From the NCBI GenBank assembly GCA_018894105.1, contig CM032127.1:34988760-35052759 (forward strand): a stretch of 64,000 bases of DNA. The letters run 5' to 3'. Under the pieces are notes generated by a model. That model had not been told where the DNA came from, searched no databases, and was given only the letters and a program-made list of their open reading frames with translations. The stretch comes from Jacaranda mimosifolia. Taxonomy: Eukaryota > Streptophyta > Magnoliopsida > Lamiales > Bignoniaceae. The translations under genes and the position numbers were made by a program. Positions 47,126-57,100 of this stretch are shown piece after piece (within the stretch, counting starts at the first letter, position 1; each line of letters begins with the position of its first letter).

Positions 47126-47302
47126 ATGGTGGACTCTTCGTGTGATTCAGACGAAAAGCTGGATTGCACAATTTTGGAAGGCTTGCAAAAGATAATGGAG
47201 TTAAACCAGAAGATGATGATAGATGTTGAATCTATGAAATCTCAAATGATGTTGTTTCAAGCGGAACTTAAACGGCAAAGAGATGAGTATAATGAATTCT
47301 AA
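47126..47302 (+). CDS. Short coiled-coil ORF at the gag position (58 aa)
   Basis: First ATG after the primer-binding site. The peptide is acidic at first (MVDSSCDSDEKLDCT), then heptad-like (LEGLQKIMELNQKMMIDVES, MKSQMMLFQAELKRQRDEY), and ends at a TAA. Its position fits the N-terminus of gag in a non-autonomous element, and readable coding-like sequence goes on past the stop for some 60 bases (KLKCRRLELDSEKSTSTI). No database family can be named. It may be only a relic. Confidence 0.5.
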   Translation: MVDSSCDSDEKLDCTILEGLQKIMELNQKMMIDVESMKSQMMLFQAELKRQRDEYNEF

Positions 47303-47789
47303 AAGCTAAAATGCCGTCGTTTGGAGCTGGATTCCGAGAAGAGTACATCAACGATTTAAATGATGAAGCTGTATCTATTATGGTAACTGATGTAACCAAC
47401 GTAACCAGTGTTTGACAAAATGCCAAAATCAGAGGAAGCTGTGCATTTACCCAGTAATGAAACTATTGAGCATCAAACATAGCTGGCGTTCAACGAATTG
47501 CCAGAGACAAAGATAGACTATAAAATTGAGAGAAAAAGGTGATGTATGTATTGTTGATCCTCATGAGTACAACGGTCTAGAGGACAATGGGAAGGAGATG
47601 AGCACGGCTAATTTAAATCAAAAGGATTTGTATTTGAGCTGTCTTGTTGGAAATTACGCAGTAAGAGGCTTGGAGGCACATTTGGCAATGTCACGTCCTC
47701 CATCGGAGCCACCACCATGGCAATTGCGAGTTATAATTCTTAGCTGCCATATTTATAAGATAAGGTTCATAGATACAACTTATATCACT

Positions 47790-49264
47790 AGATTTGAGTT
47801 GAGGATATTCAGTGCGTTATGTAGCAGCTACATCAAATGGAGCTTGGTGTTCTATACTGTGTTTGACTTTGATAGCCCTCACAAGTTTGTTGGAGCTGTT
47901 GAAAGATACACTCTCCTAATTCTTAAAGCTTGCCAACGAGCCTCTTGAGGATGGGAGAATCTCCATGGGTTTATTGCCCAGTCTTCTCAGTTTGTTATCT
48001 GGGCTCTCAAAAGATGTTCGTTTTAGAGAAGCTATTGAGGTCTTCTATGAGATGGTGGTTCAAGAAACTCGGCCTAACAAGGTAACAACTACGAGTGTTC
48101 TGCCTGCATTTGGGAAATCAGTGCATTGTTATTGGATCAGACATGATTATGGAGAGAATGTTCTTGTGGAAATAGGTTTGGCTGAGATGTACTCAAAAAT
48201 TGGGTGCATGAGGATTGCTAGAAACCTGCTTGACAATATGTTTATGAGAAAGGTTGTCTTGCGGATGCAATCATTTCAGGTTACTCCGAGAACGGGTATG
48301 GGGGGGGAAAGCCATTATGGGTGTTCAATAGGAGAAGAAAAGGGAATTCTATTGATATATTTATGCAAACGAGCTTGGTTAGTTTAAAGGATTTTGGAAT
48401 AGGAAGCAGAATCCACGGCTTGATAATTAGAAGATGTGAGAATGATCAAGTAGTTAAAACTGCCTTGATGGGAATGTGTATAAATTGTAATTTTGTTAAT
48501 GATGCTTGTTGTGTATTTGAAGGGATCAATAAGAAGGACTTGGTTGCTTGGAGTTTGATGTTGAAAGGGTGTTCAAACAGTGGCAGTTGGAGAAGGACTA
48601 CTGAAAGTTTCAATCAGATGATGGGAAAGAATGAGATTATGCTGGATTCTCTTTCTTTGACAACTATCGTTTCAGGTTACAGTTGCTCAGGAACTTTGCA
48701 GTAGGGTAGGCGGCTGCACACCCTGGTGATAGAAACTGGTTTCCAAACTGATGATTTTGCTGAATCAATTGTGATAGACATGTGTGCAGATTAGGCAAGT
48801 ATAATAGATGCAAAAAAGTATTTTGAGTTGATGGAAGAGAAAGATGTCGCATGCTGAAATACACTGATATCTAGTTATGACATATTTGGTGTGGGAATGA
48901 AGTCATCAAGCTACTTTTAAAGATGAAGTATTCAGATCCAATTCCAGATGAATCAAACTTGGTCTCAGTCTTGCGTGCTTGTAGTTGTGCCGATATGGTA
49001 TCTCAAGGGCTCCAAATATTTGATCATATGCCCGAAGTTTGGAACCAGATTTCCAGTTCAAAACACTATGCCTGGGTTATAAGCCTCCTTGGCCATGTTG
49101 GGCGACTAGATGATACTTACTCACACATGAAGAGGATGCATCTACAAGCGGGGCTTGAGGTTTATGGTGCACTGCTTAATGCATATAGAATCCACCATAA
49201 CTTTGAGCTGGGAGATGAGACTGCTCGAAGACTTTTTCAGTTGAAACTTAATGATGTAGGGTAA
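47790..49264 (+). pseudogene. Captured pentatricopeptide-repeat (PPR) gene fragment
   Basis: Several PPR-type repeats, broken by frameshifts and stops but in order. GLSKDVRFREAIEVFYEMVV and ETRPNKVTTTSVLPAFGK lie at about 47990-48120, and VEIGLAEMYSKIGCMRIAR, then NLLDNMFMRKVV, at about 48170-48260. HGLIIRRCENDQVVKTALM and DACCVFEGINKKDLVAWS come at about 48410-48550, and ETGFQTDDFAES near 48735. KHYAWVISLLGHVGRLDDTY and GALLNAYRIHHNFELGDETA lie at 49060-49220, ending LFQLKLNDVG. The final blocks are typical of the C-terminal repeats of organelle RNA-editing-type (PLS) PPR proteins. Intact relatives act in mitochondria or chloroplasts as sequence-specific RNA binders. Here it is cargo and no longer one frame. 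Confidence 0.88.
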
Positions 49265-50230
49265 TATGTATTCCTCTCAAACATGAGTCACGAACTTCGA
49301 ACATCCATGTTTGTAGTGATTGGACTGCTGGATATTCTTGTGAGTGATTACTATCTCACAAAGGAACAACAGACAAAGGCTAGCCAAATTTGTAAATGTT
49401 CCAATGCTTTAATCTGGCTTTTGAAAGATATTTTGGATCTTAGTAAGGTGGGATGTGGAAAACTAGCATCAGAAGGAGGGTTTGACTCAGGTCGAGAACC
49501 TCAAGGCCTTATTGATATGTTCTTTGACCAGTGTATTAACCATAATGTAAAGATTATTCTTGATCTCTCTGGTGATATGCCAAATAGATGGTGTGAGGCT
49601 GCAAGAAGTGATGGCCATGCAGGGACGTCTTGTCTTGATCAAATGGAATCCCGTTGTGCACATAGAACAAAATGCAAGCAGGAAGTGGGCCATGGAAAGA
49701 TATTTTCCAAGCTAGATAACAAAATGTTTCCTTGGTCTGAAATTGATGACACTGGCTGCGGGATTGATCCAGGCAAATGGGAGTTTGTACTTGGAAGTTT
49801 TAAGCTAGTCAATCCCTCAACAACGTGCCTGCATGGTTGCATTGATCTATGCCTGTGCATTGCTGGAATCTTGATCAACCAAATGAAGGGAGAAATCAAC
49901 GAGGTAAATCTGTTTCTGAGCACACCTTTTAATAGTGCAAGGCAGCAGGGCCGGCAATTAACATGGGAAGGGCATATCGCCAATTCGCCATTGTGTTGCT
50001 TACACTTAATGGCAGAATAAATAGATTGATGATGGAGCAACAGCTACAAAACAACGGGGAATGCACCTATGAAGCATCTGATTGGACAATGTCATTGGTG
50101 AGGAGGTTGACCCATGAGGAGAATAATGAAGATCATCAGACTTCTGGGCATACTCTACAGAAAACTTTGCTTAGGGAAGACAAGGGAATTATACATCATT
50201 TCCAAGAAGTAATAGTGCTTTTACAACCAA
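49265..50230 (+). pseudogene. Captured histidine-kinase gene fragment (AHK1-like)
   Basis: Open frame 49283-50020 with the H-box MSHELRTSMFVVIGLLDI (phospho-accepting His in SHELR), then the dimerisation helix (SQICKCSNALIWLLKDILDL, SKVGCGKLASEGGFD), the region before the N-box (QCINHNVKIILDLSGDMPN) and a G-box remnant DDTGCGIDPGKWEF. The ATP-binding N-box is lost. In another frame NGRINRLMMEQQLQNNG and CTYEASDW follow (50010-50090), resembling the pseudo-receiver region of the same kinase. The H-box neighbourhood is closest, from memory, to plant AHK1, the osmosensing receptor kinase. The sensor, receiver and membrane parts are missing, so it cannot signal. The frame joins the PPR fragment upstream directly. 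Confidence 0.82.
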
Positions 50231-50283
50231 TTGGTTTTCTAGTTGGAGCCTCCACAATTAGATTCTTTGAGGACAAGACTCCT

Positions 50284-50298
50284 AAAAGGATGGGGCAA
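50284..50298 (+). promoter_or_regulatory. Polypurine tract before 3' LTR
   Basis: AAAAGGATGGGGCAA directly ahead of the LTR start TGTCACG; primes plus-strand synthesis in LTR elements. Confidence 0.75.
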
Positions 50299-50715
50299 TG
50301 TCACGAACGCAAAAATGAAGAAACTACAACGTTCTGATTTGATTTGATTCTCTTTTATTGGGCGTACATGCTTGATCACGCCACACGTCGGCATCTTATG
50401 CTAGTTGATATGTTAGGAGTTATTATAACGTTTTTTTCTGTTTTGTTTTACGTTTTTGGCTCTTTAAGTACGTACTGAAATTGAAGGAGGAAGATAGATG
50501 GAAATAGTGAAATTTCTCATTTCTCGTCTCCTTCTCTGTATCTTCCTCTCCAATCTTCTCCCTTCTTCCTATTTGCTTCCTTTTCTACTGATTTACAATG
50601 TTTTCATCTTCCAACCGTTCTTATGTTAATATCGAAAAGCCTCCACCTTTCTCATATAATATCGGAAAGTCTCCACCGGCGTCAAAAGTTGCCGGAAATG
50701 GCCCTGGTCATGACA
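50299..50715 (+). repeat. 3' LTR of the gene-capturing element (417 bp)
   Basis: Partner of 46700-47082. It contains a near-tandem duplication (AATATCG…CTCCACC twice, about 50630-50682) absent from the 5' LTR, which explains the extra length. Ends GGTCATGACA. Confidence 0.92.
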
Positions 50716-51111
50716 ACGAGCTTCTTCCGCATGCATATGAATATATAAAAATAATAAAACTTGGAATCTATCATAACTGTTAACCATGAACTTGACCCTT
50801 ATCATCACATCCACATTTTGATCGAAGTGTAAAATAAAACAATATATTTAATACCAAAGCAAATTGCTAGCAGGCTGAAAATAAATTCAGCAATATTACC
50901 CCACAAAAACATTAGCATTGTCAAACAAATTTCTGCAACTACTGAAGAAACAACACAAGCATATTTTAAGCCAGCCAGCCGGCCTAGAAATTTCAAAAAT
51001 CTTATCTGCGCTTTCTGAAAGAATACTCTTTTTTTTTACACGAACTAAATAACATGCGGGGCAGGTAATGCAACAACCTTGTTTTCATGTAAACTATAAT
51101 TATATATTATA
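50716..51111. other. Spacer and 3' flank of the ARF-GAP gene
   Basis: Between the LTR element and the ARF-GAP stop codon. It presumably includes the 3' untranslated region; no clear feature besides an AT-rich run at 51090-51111. Confidence 0.4.
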
Positions 51112-54100
51112 TCAGAGGATTCTGTCCTGAAGGTCTGTTAACAAAGAGGATGCAAGAGAGCTTATCTTTTTCCCAGTTTCTCCTGCAATACTCTTGAGAG
51201 AGGAGATATCTTGCTGTGCCTGATAGATGAGAACCAAAAACAAGTTTTGAAGACTAAAAAGGCAGAAGTAAGAAGAAAAAAGACAACAGTTCAAAGAGAC
51301 TTGGACAGATAGAAAAGAAGTTGCTGGCTATTACCTGGAAAGACAGCTTAGTAATGAGTTCACTTGCTGTAAGGTCAATCGAAGAAGAACTAGAATCATG
51401 ACCAAAGAGATCAGCACTAGAGATTGATGATGACCCCTACAACACAATGGAAATGATAAGCATGCATATTTTGCATGTGCAGACACATACAAGGCTTATT
51501 GAAAAAGGTGCATGCAAGTGAGCAATTATGTAATTATCTACGTACAGAGAACTTTTGCAATGAAACTGATGCATCCAAATCATTAGCCTTGTTTTGAACA
51601 CCGAAAAACTGGGCGGATGATATAGATTTTGCATTAGAAAACTTCGTCCTTGCTTCATCGGTCTCCTCAACCTGACGAGGATAGATACAAATGAATAATA
51701 TTTGAAAGATTTCATGCATAAATAACCTAAAATCATGCCACAGCAACAACAGTTCTTTCAAGCATAAACCATCTCCCAATCACGTCACAGCTGCAACAGT
51801 ACCCAAGGCATGGGTAAGAAATTATAGCAGGAGAAAACAAAGGAATAAACTGACAGATGATAAGATATAAAGTTAAAAGGGAACCATTTCCAGGTAACAA
51901 CATTTGGAAAAACACTCGGTAGATAGTTCATCAAATACTACGATCGTATTTTCTTGCCATATCATATCAAAAGCTTAACGTCATTTGACTGCATCAAAAT
52001 GGAGTTTGGTTCCGAATCACCTCCAAGAAGCCAAAGAATGCTTGAGCATTTATGAACTGCAAGTACTAGATTATACCATAAAGGATAGTGCAAAGAAATA
52101 CTAAAATATCTAAATAACCAAATTATTGCTCAATAACCAGATTGAGGATTTCCATTATATCAAAGATAATAGCAATAATTAACAAACGTTTCTGCCAGCA
52201 TCCAGAGGACATTAAGTTTCCATCCTAACTTAAATTAGTAAACAAGAATTTTCTCTTACTTGCACTTTCGATGAGTTTGAGCTGCTCTTCTTTGGGAAGC
52301 CACTATCCATGCCATATTCAGCAAAGAAATTGGATGACTTTGGAGGTGATACATGGCTAATAACACGAGCTCCTCCAGAACTTGTCTCAGTAGGTTGGCC
52401 ATTTTCTGTATACTCAAATCGAGATGTAAATGATGAACCAACTGCAGTGGTGCTACTGGCTGATGAGTTGACAGAAGAAACTTGAACTGGTAGCTCTTCA
52501 GGCTTCTGGTCATAAAGGTTTTCACTAGGCTGCAATGATGAAAGCATTTGACAATTCAGTGGATGGAAGAATTCACATGAATGATGGAGACGCATAGGAT
52601 GCATATTTTTAAGTAAGGATATTATTATATATGATTTTGATTATAATAGAAGGCTGAGATTTACCTTGGTAGTAAGCTTTCTAGCACCTAGCCCACCTGT
52701 CTTCCCAGTTTTCTTTGCACTGAGAGCCTTTTTCACAGTCATTATTGCAACTGGTTGAGAGGCTCTTGGTGAAGCAGAAACCTCAGAGGTTTCATTTTTC
52801 AGAGAAGAATTTTCCTTTGGAGGCTCGTTCGAAGAGCCTCCTTTTAGTTCTTCATTGATGTTAATATCAGAAAATCCATTAGAAGGTTGTGATGACTGAG
52901 AAGCAACAGGTGATGAAGGTAAGCCTGCCTCTTCTGCATTGCTTTTCGCAACTTCTTTTGCAAGCAATTGCCTGTATAACTCAGCAGCTCTTGAAGTATA
53001 TTTGGCCTCAATCTTGCCTCCATCGGTCCATCCATGTTGTTTGAAGAAAACTTGAGCACGGTTATTTCCACCAAAACACATCATCTTCAACTGCTCAGGA
53101 GTCCATGAATCCATATTTGTAGACCTACATTTTATGGATCAGCTTGGTAAAGCTACAAATATTAAAAAAAATAAATCCCAAACAGATATCAGGTTCTTAA
53201 GCCGCTGGCCAGAACCAATAATGAAATTGTTCATATTTGTCAACCAGTCTCGTGCTCAGAAACAAGTGTAGTAGAGTATACTGGAATAAGCAGCACCAAA
53301 TCTCACATTTGTTCAAACTTCAAACCACATGGTATTAGTTGTTTTGCAACAATTTCCTTCCTTTTAAGCACTTCACACCTCTTTATCTACCTATATTAAC
53401 AGGTGTATTTTCTTGGGCACCAACATCAAGGGTATATTTCACCCTTCATCTTTTTAAGTGTGTACATGTCCATATGTTTGTGTCTTTTGACTTCATCATA
53501 TGCATGATTTACTTGTTCATTTTGATATATATGATGCATACACTATAACGGCCATAAGGAAATTGCCAAGGTCCTGTGAATAAATCAAGCTACTCTAGAG
53601 ATATTTGACAGTCCAAACAAACTTAAGATAGGCTTCATTAACCATCTGCCCATTTTTTGAACCTACTACCTTCATTTTTCTCTTTGTTGCATTGTCTTCA
53701 CAAACAGCCAAGCTGTTATCTTTTCCCCTTCTTGAGCAAAGTTATTTTCATGAAGCAAGTTGCAAACTCTTGACGTAAAGCCACAGTGTGATATCTAGAG
53801 TTTATCTGTCCTTCCACAGCTCTCTTCTAGTTTGAGCCATTTGAATCTGTCCACAGTTACAGTTCCTTCCCTTTTACTTTGACATCCTAAATCATAAGGC
53901 CATTCAGGATAACCTCAATCCCATAACTTTTGCCCTTAAATTCTACACTCTTCTTTCTAACAATCTTTTAAAGCTCCCAAATCGATTCTCTCTGCCCCCT
54001 TTGAATAGGGATGGCAATGGAGCGGGTTTCGTTCAACCCATACCCCACCCCGCTAGACCTTATCCTGCCCCAAAAAGACCCCACCACATCTTGTCCCGTC

Positions 54101-57100
54101 GGGTTGGTGAGTTTAACCCGCCAACCCTGAAAGAATTAGAAAACTCAAAATCAATCAATGAAAGTATTAAATCAAAACCACTTAACAACAATTAAATTTC
54201 AACTTTCAGGTACAAAAATAAAAAGGGATAATTGCAGTTAACCCTCCATCCTATGGCCTCCCAACCGTTGTCAATGTGCAATTTCACCATTTGAACTAAT
54301 AAAAATGTTCGCCAACACCACATTTGCACATTTCTGGTGGAATCTAACAAGAATATTCCAATGCCTTCAGTCCACGTGTCTAATGTTGATTGGTTGGATT
54401 CAACCGGAAATGGACAAAGGTGGTGTTGGTGAACATTTCAATAGTTCAGGTGGTAAAATTGCACATCAACAACGATTGGGGGGCAATGTACAATTAACCC
54501 AAATAAAAAACCCATGCAAACAAAATAAAATTCTAGAAGCAAAATATGAGATAAGAGTAGAATTAAAGTAACAACCTTAAATTATTTGGATATTATTCTT
54601 AGTCTAAAAAATATATAATAAATTATATACAATATATTTAATATTATTATATGTATAATCTATATGGGGCATGTTTGGGGCGGGGTAGGTATACCCCATT
54701 AAGCCACCCCAAACCCATCCCATTATGGATGGGTTGAGTGCGGGTTCGGATTTTGATCCCCCCCATTGCCATCCCTACCTTTAAAACACAATTCCCAACC
54801 ATCCACACAATAACCCTTTTAAGTCTCATACCAACATTTTCACTCATGAACATAGTTGTCAAAAGCATAGATAGTGCAGCGCGATGCGAAGCTCACAGGC
54901 ATCGCGCTGCGCAATGAGGTTAAGCATAACATGCGCTTTGTTGTGCTACTTGCGCAGTAGCGCAGCGCAACACTACTTGCGCTACGATGAACCCAGTCTC
55001 TTTTCGAGAAAGAAGGAAAGAAAAAAAAACCGCTACTCAGTTTTTAGGAAAAATAAAGGGTTCACCGTGTTACGGCTTTAAGCTTCTGCCAGAAACTCTA
55101 AAACCCAGAAAACCCACCCCCTTTTCATAACTTTTGCCCTTCCCACCAGCAAGAAACGAGTAGCAACAGCCTTCTTCTTCATGTGACGAGCAACAGCAGC
55201 CCTCTTCTCTGCAATTCCGCCATCTTCTCGCCTTCTCCACGGAACTGGCAGCCTCTTTGTCTTTTTTTTATTCTTTCATTTGTTGTTTCCATCATCTTCT
55301 TCCAAGTCTTTTTGTGTTTTTTTTTCTTCCCTTTTCTGAGTCCTTTCATCTCACTGTACTTAAATGCTAATTTTGGTTTCCAAGGGTGGGCAAAAATTGA
55401 ATATTAAATACTGGGTAATTAAATGCTAATTTTGGTTTCCAAGGGTGCGCAAAAACTGAATATTAATTACTGAGTTAAAAAGTGTCTTCATTGTTTTTGT
55501 GATTATTTAGTTTATTCTTTATAATTGGTAAAATATATTGACATTTAGGTATATATTAGAAATATATACATATATAATTATTGTGCGCTTTATTTTAATA
55601 AAGTGCGCTATGTGATGTAGCTCCAGCATCCCTTTGCGCGTCGCTGCGCTTCGCGCTACTGACAACTATGCCCATGAAAGCCTCAAAAAATAGCATTACA
55701 TTATCTAAATATCTTAACATCCACGGTCAGCATCTAATATTAGAAATAAACAGTAAGACACTTGTTGTGCAACTGTCACATACTCACATTTAACCACAAT
55801 AAAAAAAAAAAAGACAAATTAAGAATAACAGGGGATAGACAGGAGACAGTGAACCATTAACCTACTTATCCAAGCATTTGCTGGTATTCTTATCATTTTC
55901 AAAGCTTTGATGCCCTTAATAAAATAATGCATAGACTGCATTATTAATATCGTTATAGAAATCTTCTTTAAATAATCATAGTCATCTAACTCAAGCTCAT
56001 TTCTCAAACTGTCTCTCTATTATTATTATTATTTCTTTTTGTTTTTTAGATCTGATTTTATATTCAGTACCTACAATTATTGCCAGTTGAACAGAATCTG
56101 TTCACTCACTTTATACTGAATATACGTTCCATACTTCTATTCAAATATGCAAGCAAAAGTGAAGATGTTTCGGTGAGTTCTGCATGGGAGCATCCAACCA
56201 ATCCATCTCCAAGAATGTTTATTCTATTAAGATCCAATTCTACTATATTTTTAATTTAGTGGAACCTCAAGCAGAAACCAATTACCCTTTCATATCTAAC
56301 TGACATTATCAAAATAATTTATTACTTTCTGTCAGGTGGCTTATTTATTGGTTTATCCATACTTAAGAACATCTTTTGAGTTCTAAAAAGAATGTGAAAG
56401 AATGGTCAAAAAGAGAATTTACATGTTGTTGGTACCTATTAATCACTAATCCTAATACATGAAGAAGCAGTTCTTCATATTTGATTTCAACAGTGAAGAT
56501 TGAAAAATGATCTTGAATAGACTTTGTTTGGTGTGTTAGTTCAACAAGCCGTGTCACAAAAGACATACATCAAAAGCAAATGACAGTAAATTGAGAGGAA
56601 ATCAGAAGTGGAAAAGAAATGAGAACTCAGATGCCTGGAAGACTATGATCAAAATAAAACCTAAAATAGGTCAAGATAACGAGAGGCAAGTCCATAAATG
56701 GGAGGAATCATACAGAACAAACCCACCAAAAGCCATTGCCTACAAAGCCATTATTGACCAAGTGGCTGAAAATTATGCTAAACTTCCCTTGCATTAACAA
56801 AAGATCTCTTCTTGTAACCTAAGAATTTACCTTATCAAACTAATTTATTAAAGTTTGTTACAACAAAAAATTCCAGTGTCAAAGTTCGAGTTTGTAAATA
56901 AACTCTAATTCAAATGTTCCTATTTTTTAATTGTATTCAACTTCTTAATGATTGCTATTTTTTCAATTGTGATTTTATTTATCTAGTTGGAAATTATTTG
57001 TCGCCATAAGAATATGTCCAACACATTTGACAATTTCAAACAAATTGGAAGGAACTTTACCAGCGAGCTCTAATGGTCCAAACAATGTCTAGCACTCTAG

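Larger units (their letters stand above)
46700..50715 (+). mobile_element. Non-autonomous LTR retrotransposon carrying PPR and histidine-kinase gene fragments
   Basis: Two LTRs in direct orientation, a primer-binding site complementary to initiator-Met tRNA just inside the first, and a polypurine tract just before the second define a complete 4-kb LTR element. The interior holds no protease, integrase, RT or RNase H. It has a short coiled-coil ORF (47126-47302), then about 1.5 kb derived from a pentatricopeptide-repeat gene and about 1 kb derived from a receptor histidine kinase, all in the element's sense orientation and without visible introns. The flanking five bases differ (ATTTG against ACGAG), so no target duplication survives, or the copy is rearranged. 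Movement would have needed enzymes from another element. Confidence 0.88.

Noticed and set aside
47526..47790. Start of the frame preceding the PPR fragment as a separate protein
   Set aside because: No known domain, and the frame changes soon after; I cannot tell whether it is gag remnant or captured sequence.
56591..56797. Plus-strand frame in ARF-GAP intron 2
   Set aside because: A polar, lysine-rich short frame in intronic DNA with no domain and no partner exons.
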